Shown in pieces: positions 50,093 through 61,117 of a DNA stretch of 64,000 bases; the stretch's first letter is position 1; every line of letters starts with the position of its first letter. Position numbers and translations under genes: made by a program. The stretch is taken from NCBI RefSeq assembly GCF_001039355.2, contig NW_019775414.1, positions 124,001 to 188,000 of the forward strand. Direction: 5' to 3'. The stretch is from Lingula anatina. Lineage: Eukaryota > Brachiopoda > Lingulata > Lingulida > Lingulidae. The notes beneath the pieces are model-generated. The model worked only from the letters and a program-made list of their open reading frames with translations, did not search any database and was not told the DNA's origin.

Positions 50093-53000
50093 CTAGAAAA
50101 AGAATGCATTTCAAAATTTGTTAACTACTAAGGTAAATTTTTTAAGTTAAAATGTCCTCATATAGTAGTGTAAACTGTATACGGAACATAAAAGTTCTGA
50201 TTAAGGGAAACCTTTTGGTCTATTTTATATCAAGAGTATGTTCTTGAAAATTGAAATAACAACCAATTGGGCATAACAGTACCCTTCTTTTAAAAGTTAA
50301 TAACTTTATTAATCACTAATATTAAGATTTTTCATAATAATCTTATTTGTTTTACTGAATACCTCTAACTCCCTCATTATTTCATCCATGAAGTCAGTAG
50401 AATTCTGCTTATATGCTACTGCTGCTTTGATGGCATCCCTAAAACACTGCAAATAGAAACAAAAGCTAATTATTATAAGATTTAGCCCTTTTAAAAACAA
50501 TCGAAGTTAGACAAATAGGTTTCAAATATTAATATTATTCACCTTCTGAAAGCACTTAAATATTTTGTAGCTTCAAGACACGTTTCATGGATATTAGATT
50601 TTTCTTCCTCTCTTTTTAAATTTTACAAAAATTAAGTCAGAGTGTAAAATCTTACCTTTACTACATTTGTACCGTCTGATGCAGACACAAAGTAAAAAGG
50701 CATGTTGTGCTTTTTGGCAAAGTTAAAACTTTTCTTGGTTATACCATAGTCAACTGTAATAGATCATGAAATGAAACACATCACCATTTTACAATTCTGA
50801 GCAAATTGTTAATCCACAATTTATCTGTTTCAAACTCCATGTTAGCAAAAAAATTGACATATTTATGTTATAAAATTTGGGCATACTAGTATATGGCAAG
50901 TGAAAATGTGGCCCACAAAGATAATTCTTTGGTAACAATAACTTGAAAACATATTTCTTTTTTTTCAAAATATCACTGAATTGGCAATGAAATCATAATA
51001 ATAATAAACAAAATAAAGAATTGAAAAGGGGACAGACATTTAGCTAACATTGACTAAAACTAATATTTGAAATTCATAAGAATAAGATTATAAACCCTGT
51101 CCCCACAAGAAGTGGTTTCCACGCCCTGTTGATCTCAATGTGACAAGTACTCAACCACATTCACTTCCAAGATACTAGTAAGGAGTCAGAAGAGAACATA
51201 ACACAGGCACAGAGGGCATGTCATCCATGTGGATTCAATATCCAATAAAGAAAGTACTATGTAAGTAATATAACAATGCAACTTGTTTCAGTGTTGATTT
51301 TTAGGGTGTTCTTATTATTATTATTATATAATAATTATTGATTTTAGGTACTATTTAGGTTAAAAAAAACAACCCTGCCTAAACAGCAGGAAGTAAACTT
51401 GTGGAGAATTTATGACAGGGAAGTCAAATCCCCTGTAAGGTAATCATTTGGTGTAACCTCTGAAAATGTGCCAGTAAAGTTGTCTCTCTATGATATAATA
51501 CTCAAAGTGAGAGCCAGGAGGTCTATAACGTACATTTACAAATATTCAATAGACTCACCATCTATTTTATTGGCAGCACATAGACAAGGTATTTCAGGTC
51601 TATAATCTCTCAATTCTTTAAACCAATTTGGTAAATTTTTATAAGTGATTTTTCTAGTTACATCAAATACCTGAAAAAGAAAACAATCAATTTATTACTA
51701 CGGTCACTTATTTCAGATAAATGTTCAACCAATATCTATTTAAGTGCATACAACGCTTCAGCGACATCCCTCTAAATACATCTCACTAAGGAAAAAAAAT
51801 CAAGGGCTACTGAGCTATAACAAATGCTCATATTCTGCATGGAATAAAGTAATAACTAAACTGGATAACACTTACTAGTATACATGCATGCGCTTGATGA
51901 TAGTATGAGGGGTGCATACTACTAAATCTCTCCTGGCCTGCCGTATCCCAAAAATCTACAAAGATAAAAAGATCTTATAATGAAAAAAGGAATTTTTATG
52001 AAACTTAGTCTTGTTGCAATATGTTTTTTTTTTCAGTGGCACTAATAGTACTAGTACATATGCTCCTAATGCTATGAATCTAGAGCAATTTAACACAAGT
52101 ACAAAAATACAAAGTCCAATCAGATTTAATTTCTTGCCTGTTTAACAACGAAACATTTTTGTTAACTTTCAGTAGCACGGCTTCATGTGTAATGACATCC
52201 ATTCAAAGCAATTAAGTAGGTTTTTATATTACAAAGTCCAAATCAGCCACCGGCTTCCTTAAGTATAGACATTTTAAATGTGATTTTCATTGGAACAAAT
52301 TTAAAAACCACCACTAAGAGAATCAAAACACAACTGATGCTTATATTTCAAGTTGGATGAGTTAATAGTTTAACACTTCATTAAGTATCTCAGGGTGGAA
52401 ATATGAAAACCTAAGTACTTCACTCGTTAGCAGTTCACCCTTAAAATGGAGGCAAACTTGTGTGCAAAATAGAAACTACAAAATGGTTTGATATTCAGCT
52501 CACAGCTTATGAGACAATGAGAGACTCCAAGCCATAGTTAAAAGTACTGAAAGTTGTAAAGGTATCCTGTAAATGTTCCAGTTCATTACATGACTAAAAA
52601 AAAAAATCATGGCCATACATAATGCTACTCTAAATGATGTTTAAAATGGCTTTTTTCTGCAATAAAGTATGTAAGTCACACCTTTAAATATAAGAATTTA
52701 AATTTGTTTTAAAGTTCAAACTTACCAACAGCTACCTCTTTCTTGTTAACCTTTGTTTTATACCTAAATAATGTGAGAGCATATGTGGACAACTGCTGAG
52801 GTTGGCTGAAAATTGTGGTTAAGAGAAATGCTCTGGTAGAAAATCTGATTAATTTTTCATTTCTCATAATTCTTTCAATCTTTTTAAGGGAGGGGAGTGG
52901 AAGAAAACCTGATTAATTTTTCATTTCTCATAATTATTTGTTTTGTTTTTTTTTTTTACAAGGGGAGGGGATACCTTGTTCTGACTTTGTATAAATACCC

Positions 53001-56000
53001 CAAAATCATATTTCTTTAAAAGTCATCATTTGGCAGTTACTCAAATAATTCATAGAACAATTCTAAGAACAATATAAATGTAGACGTCAAAGATAAATTG
53101 ATAGGAAATGACAAGCCTTGCACAAATACAGTGATTGTTGTAGTTTTAAGTGCTATCAGTTAACCAAAAAATCAATACTGACTCAGGGACTCTATGAATT
53201 GCACTTTCTAATAACATAATACCCCTGCTATTTAATTACTTCAGTCAACAGAAACTCTAAGTTATTGAGTGCTTTGACATACACAGAAAATGTATTGAAT
53301 AGCAATCATTTACGTCTGAGAGAGTGAGAGAGCACAAACATATCAAAAACTAGGAATATCTATGGAAAGTTCAGCAGGTTTGGCATGTCATATTTCATTG
53401 TCACTCTTTCCTGAACTTTCTCATTTTAACCTGAGTATGCAAGTGATAACGTACATCATCTGCACAAAAGAAAATTGCATGTCTGCTCACTCCAGGTATC
53501 TAATTAAAAAGAAATGGAACACTATACTGTAAATGGTCTTGAATAATTATGCCATTTTGATATTCAATCAAAGGATACTATCCATCCATGAGGAACCGCT
53601 CCACCAGCCTGCAAAACAAAATGAAAATCATTTCAAAAAATTATTTTTTTTAAATAATGTACAGTAATAGAACTGTGACATAATTAAAAGAATATGTTAC
53701 AATTGATGTCTGGTCTATCAATTACTAGTAAGGTTTAACACACAAAAAAAGGAGAAATCTGTATTCTGCTTCTCAGCAGGAAATATCAAGAGCTACAAAT
53801 ACAATACTATTACTATTATTGAAGTAATATGACCTTATCACTAATTACTTGAAGTCATATATTAACTATTGTTTTAAAATGGAACTGCTTTGGATACAGG
53901 AGGCAATATTTTGCTAGTACCTCAGGTTTTGCTATGACAACTAACTATAATGTTAAAAGATTTAAATGTAGGTCAGGTTGTTGTTTTTTTTTTTATACAA
54001 CCATTCGATTAATTTACGGTTGTGATTCTTCAAGCAGCTATTTGTTTTTCTCCGTACTAGCCTTTTAGAACTCCACAAATCATAATTAATAATATTTTTA
54101 ATCTCTGATTTATGATATTAAAATAAATCAAACACTTTTATCTTAATTTTTGTTTAATTATGTTCTACTAAATTTACTGCTTTTGTGTAGTATTATCTTT
54201 GATTGAAGTGTTATGTGCCAGAATTTATTTATAAAAGAATCATATATGTATGCTAGAACAACTGCACTGTCTTCGAAGACCATCAAGAAGTGTGAAAACT
54301 GAAAAGCTTCTGAAACAGACAGGGCCTTAGGCTTCATTCACATGCAATGTCTATGTTCTAAATTCTATTTTCTATTCGCGGTATGTCTTCTGATCACGGT
54401 CTGTGCCCTGAATATCCCGCGGCGTAATTACTGGCAGCGCGAGCCAGTTACTATAAGTTACTATAAGTAACTGGCCCGCGCTGCCAGTAATTACGCGGCG
54501 GGATATTCAGGGCACAGACCGTGATCATAAGATAGTGCAAATAGAAAATAAGATTTTTAGAAAATAGACATTCCATGTGAACGAAGCCTTAGACCCTTCG
54601 TTATGTTTAAAATCTCATAAAGCCCACAATATATTACTTTGTATGGCCTACACCTATTGAAAGAGGAACAGACATTCACAGCTTTCCCATTTGTTATCAT
54701 TTAAAGAATACTAATTAGAACTAAATGAAGCCAACTGTCAAAATAACATGTGGGTTCAGCTGTAAGTGGTGTGAAATTGAGATAAGACCAGACTTGGGGG
54801 GGGGGGGGGGGAAACTTTGGAGGATCATAAGGTCTGAAGGAAATCTGCAGTATAATTGGTCCTCTCTAACCTACCATTACGAAAAAGAAGCCATGCCATT
54901 GGACAATGCGACCTCTGCGGTTACGTCATTTCCTGAATTGGATTGTAGAGAGGACCAATTTAAACATCAGAGGTGCAATTTGGATATACGGTTTGATTGT
55001 GCGTATGCCATGCACGGAATTTACAAACGAGCAACAGGATGATGTAGCCTGCAGTATTTGCGGTAAGCGTGCCAAGTTTTAGGCCGCTCCGATGCCCGGC
55101 AGTATTTTATTTCGATTATTATGTTTAAGTTGGTTTATTTTTGTTTCACAAGCTGACTCTATTTTATTGTCTCTATGGAGGTATATGGGGACTTTACGAC
55201 ATTCGGTTTGAAGGCTTTAACCACTTGTTATAGTTTATTTTTGCATTGTGTTGGATTAATGTGGCAGTCTAAGGTTGTCCTAGGTGTTTTTCAAGTTTAT
55301 GAACCCGGTTTTAATATCATTTAGCGATTTTACGACAATCGTTTACTATCCAATCAAGGTGACAGCCGAGCGTGGTATTTTCACATAAACCTTGCTGGCC
55401 CAGAGGACCTGCAGTTATTAAAAATCTCGCTGGCCCTCTGGCTTCTTAGCAGTCCTGACTAGTCAGACTGGCAGTTTCCCCATGTCTGTAACGACTTCGT
55501 TAAGGATTAAAGTTATAAATTTATTCTCTTCATACATCATTGCACACACAAATATTGGCAGAATAATTCAACAAAACATTCGGATTTGATATACCCTGCC
55601 ATGTCTTTTATATATGGCACATATAGCACCAGTGAAAAGATATTGTGGATATGTCAACTATATTAAACTTCATAATGTATTTTATTAATCAAGTAGGAAG
55701 TCTTTTTTATTTCTGCTTTTCTTTTTAGAATAAAGATAAATTAAATGTTGTGTACTTTGGAACCATAAAGCCTATACCTACAGTACTACAGCAACCATTC
55801 TTACAAATAAGAGGGGTGCTGTTAAGTGCTATTGGTCCAAACCTTTTTTATTCAAAAGAGACTAAGTAAGTTCATGTTTATAAATAAATTATCGTTTATG
55901 TAACTTTTTTTGTCTGTTTGGAATGCATATCTCTCTCCTTAAGTACTCTGAAATAAGGGCTGAAATCAACCAATTTTACAAACAAGTGTGGGTATTTAAC

Positions 56001-56751
56001 TTATTGAGTTTAAATTGAAATCTGATTTTTATTAGCATCTTTTAGAGATTATATGTGAAGCTTTCAAAACTGCATTTCAATTAGCATATTTTGAGATGCT
56101 TAGTGCCAGCAATGCTGACATCATTTTGGCTATTTCCCAATAAATATTTTTAAAATAATAATAAACTCAGACCCAATCTATCACAAGTTGAAACATTCTG
56201 TTAAAATATTCGACCTGTACTTAGTGTGCAATGATGTTCATAATTGAAATATTTATTTTAAATAAGATCAAAAATGACACATTGTTGTATAAAACGATTG
56301 TAAGTTCCTGGCTGGGACATTTTACTTCCTTTCCTAAATGCAATGTTGCATAACAAAGTTAACCACTGCTAACTACTGTTGATCATTCTTCTTTTAGTTG
56401 ATCACTACTAGTTCACTGCATCATTAGGGCACTGACGACAGGTAAATGAGAAATAAAACACTGCTAAACCGGCATCTTATAAAACAGCCAATTAAGCTCT
56501 TCAGATCATTTATTTATCACTGAAACTAGTGTTATCTTACTTTTCATTTTGAATCGGAACACCGACGCCAATAATACAAGATACAATAATTTCGGATTTC
56601 GGGTGCAGTTCTACCAACTGATGGTTTCATAATGTGATATTGTAACTCACTTTGATTTTCCAACTGCACTGTCCCCTAAACATATTACTTTTACTTTTTC
56701 TTCACCATTCTCTCCCTGGTCATCGTAGTTCGGTTGCGAACCGTCAGCCAT
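49955..56751 (-). CDS. RABL2: RABL2, Rab-like small GTPase (whole gene)
   Basis: RABL2 is an atypical Rab that, with CEP19, recruits the IFT-B complex at the ciliary base and is needed for cilium and sperm-tail assembly. Eight exons join into 240 codons plus stop (human RABL2B is about 228 aa). Motifs: P-loop GDSAVGKS at 26-33, switch I LSTYALTL at about 50-57, DTAGQE at 74-79, NKID at 131-134, SAS at 158-160, then YKQNSTDFMDEI, which is specific to RABL2 (human YKQNSQDFMDEI). It ends GKKS without a prenylation cysteine, as is usual for this family. The start at 56751 matches the family length. The gene is convergent with Shank and divergent from the cystatin gene. Confidence 0.95.
50363..50446 (-). 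CDS. RABL2: RABL2 exon 7: last GTPase helix
   Basis: Residues 168-195: CFRDAIKAAVAYKQNS, DFMDEIMRELE. The frame stays open 17 codons into the intron before a TAA at 50309-50311. Confidence 0.94.
50656..50753 (-). CDS. RABL2: RABL2 exon 6: G5 motif
   Basis: Residues 135-167: KKSFNFAKKH, FYFVSASDGTNVVK (human LYFVSAADGTNVVK). It ends in phase 0 at GTAAGA. Confidence 0.95.
51559..51670 (-). CDS. RABL2: RABL2 exon 5: NKID guanine-specificity motif
   Basis: Residues 98-134 plus one base: VFDVTRKITYKNL, RPEIPCL and ANKID at the end. Confidence 0.95.
51876..51955 (-). CDS. RABL2: RABL2 exon 4: switch II (DTAGQE)
   Basis: Residues 71-97: DFWDTAGQERF, then MHPSYYHQAHACIL. It ends in phase 0. Confidence 0.96.
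52726..52805 (-). CDS. RABL2: RABL2 exon 3: switch I
   Basis: Residues 44-70 plus one base: QPQQLSTYALTLFRYK, matching human QPQQLSTYALTLYKH. It ends at GTAAGT. Confidence 0.95.
53579..53608 (-). CDS. RABL2: RABL2 exon 2: 30-nt microexon
   Basis: Residues 34-43 plus two bases, encoding LVERFLMDG (human LMERFLMDG). Acceptor TTTTGCAG; donor GTATCC is weak. Both ends fit the frames of exons 1 and 3. Confidence 0.9.
54321..54597. mobile_element. Foldback/MITE-like palindromic element
   Basis: Core arms 54391-54452 and 54466-54527 are inverted copies agreeing at 60 of 62 positions around a 13-nt loop. Outside them, the ends AGGGCCTTAGGCTTCATTCA (left, 54321) and a matching right end to 54597 are also inverted with a few mismatches. 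The core is much richer in GC than its surroundings. It has no coding capacity, so it is probably a non-autonomous DNA transposon relic. No target-site duplication was defined. Confidence 0.8.
54796..54811 (+). repeat. G16 homopolymer
   Basis: An uninterrupted run of 16 G in RABL2 intron 1 (C16 in the sense of that gene). Confidence 0.9.
54854..54960. repeat. 15-bp perfect inverted repeat pair
   Basis: AATTGGTCCTCTCTA at 54854-54868 is matched by its reverse complement at 54946-54960. The two lie 77 bp apart and may be the ends of a very small foldback element. Confidence 0.55.
56651..56751 (-). CDS. RABL2: RABL2 exon 1: start and P-loop
   Basis: Residues 1-33 plus two bases: acidic N-terminus, then KVKVICLGDSAVGKS. 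The donor is GTGAGT. Confidence 0.95.
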
Positions 56752-57106
56752 GCTAAAGGAAAATATGTGCAAATTGGCATCATGGGATACTTGGCCTCGT
56801 TTTGAAATAATTCCTGAATGATAAAAATAGACAGGGAAACCCCTCTTAAGATCTCCCAAAACATAGAAAGAACTGCCTCGTTTTATACGCGGAAATCGTT
56901 TTCATGACTATATATGGATATTTTCCCATTTATCGCTTTAATTTTTCGATGATCTTTGTCAAATCAAAGTGACAATTCAGAGTCACATGCTTGTGTCCAC
57001 GTCACGTGATAAAGGTATCTCTTGGGTTGATTCAGGTCATTCATATCATTTCTTATTTTGTGGCGTTCAGTTGAGGTTTGTTCTTCTGACTCTCTTGCTA
57101 TCCGAA
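56752..57106. promoter_or_regulatory. Candidate bidirectional promoter of RABL2 and cystatin
   Basis: Only 355 bp separate the divergent start codons, so this interval must hold both 5' UTRs and probably both core promoters. It contains GTCACGTGAT at 57001-57010 (a CACGTG E-box, one base off the CLEAR-type GTCACGTGAC) and an AT-rich TATATA at about 56909. Transcription start sites cannot be placed from sequence. Confidence 0.5.
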
Positions 57107-57175
57107 ATGACAATGCCAGGAGGTGCCAGTGAGGTTAAAGATGCTGATGCTGAAATTCAAAAGATAGTTGATGGT
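57107..57175 (+). CDS. Cystatin exon 1
   Basis: Residues 1-23, MTMPGGASEVKDADAEIQK then IVDG; donor GTAGGT. It carries the N-terminal glycines that contact the protease cleft. Confidence 0.9.
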
Positions 57176-58591
57176 GTAGGTATTAACCGTGTTTACGGTC
57201 TTTTTTCCACAGTTAAATTTGCCAAGTTGAGGGATTTGACTTACATGTACATGTAAATAAGTTTTCTTTTGTTAGTGTTAAAAGTTGTATAGGGTTTATA
57301 AATATGTATGAAAGTTTGATAATACACTTGCAGTACAGATCTAAGCACATTCATTAGTATCCAATGCATAGTTTTGCACTAAAATTCACGTGGAAATTCT
57401 AGAAATGTGCACTTTTAATGTACACATTAATTTCTATTGCCAAAATGTAACTGGCGCCATTGTCATTGAAACTTGAAAGATTCGTTCCACTTTCCACACG
57501 ACAGAACTTTTGTCATGTGTGGGTGAATCATCTTTCATAAGATATGGAAAAAGAACTAACTTTGCATATTCCACACCACACATTTCAGATCAGCCTGTAA
57601 TTTACATTTTTTTCAAGGGAGCGGCATATATATTTTTTTAACTTTAAAAATCAACTAGAACTTGATATTTTAACTTGATAAACGTCTTAATTAATCAATA
57701 CCCATCCCTTGTTAGTTGCAGTGACACTGTGCATATGTTATATTTTATTAGGTGAAAGCGGAACTAGAAGGGAAAGTTGGAAAGAACTTTTCAGAGTGTA
57801 AAGCCATTTCCTACAGATCTCAATTAGTTGCTGGTACAAACTATTTTGTCAAGGTAAGCTGAATAAATGAAAAGAGTTTTGTGATTTGTAATTTTGAATT
57901 AGACTTTAAACTTAATGTATATCACTTTTACCTAAGGTGCTGATGATTATTTGTGTCGGTTAAAACAATAAAATGTATGTACTGTTATTCAGTGAATTTT
58001 CCAACTTATAAATATGATGTCAAAATACTTTAGATGATTTGCTTTTGCTCTTAAAAATGAAAAGGATAATTTCTGACTGTTTGGACTCCAATTTTAGACT
58101 TTCTAAAGCTAGCATCAGACTAAAAAAGTTCATTCTTAAAGGAGTTCAGGTATTGAAAACTACTAATATCATCATGGTTATCTTCAGTCAGAAGGCATAT
58201 CTGAGAAATTCAAAGCATTGTTATTGTAACCTACTTAAGATTATGCTCCTCAAAAGACAATTACAGTAGTATTGTATTGTCTCATTGAACTTTGTTCTGC
58301 ATAAGATTAACTGATGACTGTACTTATAACTTAATCTATTGTTATTAAATTTTTGTTTTTGTACATTATTTGCAAAAAACATAATATCTCTGTATAACAA
58401 CAGTCCTGTTTTTAGAAAGAGGAATCAAATACTTATAACAAGAACAAAAATACATTTGATTTTAGGTACAGGTGGGAGATGAATACATCCACGTGCGCAT
58501 CTTTGTGCCTCTCCCGCACACTGGGGAGGCTCCCAGCGTTCACAGTTTTCAAGCTGGGAAAAGTGCTGCAGATCCCATAGAGTACTTCTAG
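57107..58591 (+). CDS. Cytosolic cystatin (stefin-type cysteine protease inhibitor; whole gene)
   Basis: Stefins are tight, reversible inhibitors of papain-like cathepsins and act in the cytosol. Three phase 0 exons join into 98 codons plus stop, the usual stefin length. The wedge elements are present: N-terminal PGG at 4-6, QLVAG at 47-51 (consensus QxVxG) and LPHT at 73-76. AGTNYFVKV and the terminal EYF match vertebrate stefin B (AGTNYFIKV...TYF). There is no signal peptide or disulfide pattern, so it belongs to type 1 and not to the secreted cystatins. Translation could start at the second ATG (57113) instead, giving MPGG as in stefin A. It is divergent from RABL2 and convergent with hexokinase. 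Confidence 0.95.
57176..58465 (+). other. Cystatin introns 1-2
   Basis: Introns 57176-57751 and 57854-58465; AT-rich, no further feature seen. Confidence 0.7.
57752..57853 (+). CDS. Cystatin exon 2 (QLVAG loop)
   Basis: Residues 24-57, VKAELEGKVG to QLVAGTNYFVK; phase 0 at both ends, acceptor TTATTAG, donor GTAAGC. Confidence 0.96.
58466..58591 (+). CDS. Cystatin exon 3 (second hairpin and C-terminus)
   Basis: Residues 58-98: VQVGDEYIHVRIFVPLPHT ... PIEYF, stop TAG at 58589-58591. Confidence 0.95.
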   Translation, partial: VQVGDEYIHVRIFVPLPHTGEAPSVHSFQAGKSAADPIEYF

Positions 58592-58925
58592 GTTCAAAGA
58601 GGCTCTCTGGATTACATAGTACATAGAATCAGTACAATGAAGCATAAATATATAGCTGAAATAAAAACAGTGCTTTCATAGGATGTCTTAGAATACTTCT
58701 AGGCTCATTATTAGGTTTTGAAATATATTTTTATTCAAATGTAATTATATATGTAAATGTTAATACAGATAAGCATAGCTCAATAGCTGAAACAAAAACA
58801 GGGCTTTCATAAGATGCCTAGAATAATGATCTGTCTTAATTATATCTACAGTATATAATAAGAAAGGCCACAATTCTAGGGCATTGATACAAATAGTCTA
58901 AACTCAATAGCTGAAGCAACAATTA
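58580..58925 (+). repeat. Degenerate direct repeats in the cystatin 3' UTR
   Basis: ATAGCTGAAATAAAAACAG at 58652 recurs at 58783 (two or three changes, same downstream GCTTTCATA.GATG) and, more weakly, at 58907. Upstream of the first two copies an ACTTCTAGG(T/C)TCA word recurs, the first instance spanning the stop codon. The spacing is about 124-131 bp. Confidence 0.6.
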
Positions 58926-61027
58926 TGTGAAGACTTGAAATTCCCAGTGTTGTGATGATTTTGCAGATTTCTTGATAACAGGGTTTCATCATTTTGGTCA
59001 CATCTCTGAGGTGCTTCTAGATCTATAAATGAAAAGAGACTGCACTGGTATATTTTTACATCTCTAATACTCATTTTAGTAATGACGATAGCGATATTTT
59101 TGGAAAGATTGTAAAATGTAATGCTGCAGCAACAACATGATTTAGCCATTTTGTGCAAATCTAGTCCTTGAGATAAGATGAAATCACTGAGGATGTCAAG
59201 TGATGTAACAATAGTCACAAGTTCATAAGTGTTGAGTTTTCAACCATTGTATCATGATATGAAAAGATAATTTTATTTGATTGAAGTCCTCTTTACAAGC
59301 TCATTTACACATATTTGCATTGTTTTAAACCATTCAACTTTGAACACAAGTTATCTGTTTGTCAACGGAAATAAACAATATTGAACTGTATATCATTTGA
59401 CATGTTATCTTATTTCTGTTCTATGGTATCTGTTAAAAATTCTAATTTAAGAGTTTGAATCTAAAATGAGATTAGGCCAGTCATTATATTTATATAGAAG
59501 ATAGAACAGTTAAAATAAACCAAGGAAAGTAAAATCAGCGCCATAAATGAAAGAACTCCAAAGAAGGTATTTCAAAAAGGGCTTGTTGCTATGCATAAGG
59601 ACAAAAGAATTGTAGTTCCCGCCACTGAACAATAAGTGTGCTGTTCTTTTAAGCATTGTGTTCTTTAAAACTTGAGGTATTGAATACTGTAACAGAGGTA
59701 GCAAGACATGTTTACCTATTATATGAGAATGCACATACTTTGATTATTCCTTTTGTTCAGTTCTTACTTTGAATTCCATAACAAGAAAAGGCAGCAATTC
59801 AATAAATGATGAAAATTTTTATTTCTTTTTGTTCTTGTTATTTCAGAGATCTTCCATGCAGTTTGTAAATGTATGCATAACGGGAAAATATGTGAAAAAT
59901 GCACATTCCAGTAATTGACATTTATCGCTTCATTTTGATTCCAGAATCATTTACTGTACATGGCTGGTATATGTCAGTCAATGTGCTATAGTCATTGACA
60001 AACGGAAACTCTCTTGGTAATTTCAAACGCACATAGCTAATGAAACTGTTCAATAGAATCATTTATACAGAAAATGAATACAGAAAAAGTTGCATTCTCT
60101 ATTGATTTTCAAGAAAAAAGACATGCATGCACATTCACTTTAAATATTTGCTGTATTTGTTACACATTTTTTCTTATATTATTGAAGACTTAATTTATTT
60201 TAAAATCTACTGAATTTCTTAATTAACCTTCATCAACCTGCCTTCCACATTCAAAACATAAACTGTCATTCTCTGATGTCACAAGACATAACTAATCTTT
60301 AAAGAATCTGAAAATTATCTTTTGCAGAGACAATCATAATATCAAAAGGTATCTCAATGTATTATTGTTAATTTGCAATCAACAGATTAGGTGCAAGTAT
60401 GCTGTAAATGTCAAATAATGATGTGTTGGCAGTCCAACTCAAGACAATGACAAAAAAGGTTCCTGGTTGTATATACTAAAGGTCTTTTATATCAAATGAA
60501 CCAAATAATTCTAATCATCCGATTTCTATAGTTGGCTATAAGTAATTTAAATAATAAGATTACGCCCAGGTTAATATGCTCTAAATGCATATTTTTTACT
60601 ATTAAAAAAGTGATTCATAGGAATGACTCATCATGCTATGTTCTACAATAATTTGAAAATAAAAATGGATACAAAAGCTAGTATGGCAGTGTCCTGTGGT
60701 TGCATTTTAATTATCATATTTCCAATTGGCTTTCTCTAATCCACAAAAACAAACCAATATAATATATGTATCTATATATAAAATACCTCAAATTTTCTTT
60801 CATGGTCTTTACCAATAAGGCTACCAAAATATTTTTGCATGCAAAATTATACTATTCAAAATAATTATTTACTCAAAATTATTTACCTTAAATTTGGCAT
60901 GCATAAAATATATAAATTTAAATATTTTTTTTCCAAACAGAATGATAATATTAAAAATTATTTACTCAAAATTTGTAATTCTAAAAAGGACATGCATAAA
61001 ATATAGAAACTAGAATTCAAATCCAGG
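58592..61027. other. Intergenic/3' UTR region between convergent cystatin and hexokinase
   Basis: The start holds the cystatin 3' UTR repeats; AATAAA at 58658-58663 and 59369-59374 are possible cystatin poly(A) signals. TTTATT words near 59818 and 60193 could be hexokinase signals on the minus strand. No coding sequence is supported. Confidence 0.55.
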
Positions 61028-61117
61028 TTATTTTCCATGCTTGGCAAGTCTATCTACAACAGCTGCAACAAGTCCGGCTCCCTTTCCACTGCCATCGTCT
61101 ACAAGGATCAGTTTAAC
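61028..61117 (-). CDS. Hexokinase last coding exon
   Basis: [20 protein letters not shown] and ending LAKHGK, stop TAA at 61028-61030. GSGKGAAL is the conserved C-terminal loop in the family. Confidence 0.95.
   Translation of the reverse strand, partial: VKLILVDDGSGKGAGLVAAVVDRLAKHGK

Larger units (their letters stand above)
50093..53578 (-). other. RABL2: RABL2 introns 2-7
   Basis: Introns 52806-53578, 51956-52725, 51671-51875, 50754-51558, 50447-50655 and 50093-50362 (exons between them listed separately). No other gene or element is recognised. A TTAATTTTTCATTTCTCATAA stretch occurs twice close together, near 52850 and 52911. Confidence 0.65.
53609..56650 (-). other. RABL2: RABL2 intron 1 (3.0 kb) with foldback elements
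   Basis: Contains the large palindrome at 54321-54597, a G16 tract at 54796-54811 and a 15-bp inverted repeat pair at 54854-54960. The open frame at 54725-55042 (plus strand) crosses the G tract and shows no domain. Confidence 0.7.

Noticed and set aside
54725-55042. 105-aa open frame on the plus strand in RABL2 intron 1
   Set aside because: It runs through the G16 tract and a small inverted repeat, shows no domain, and lies inside an intron of a well-supported gene.
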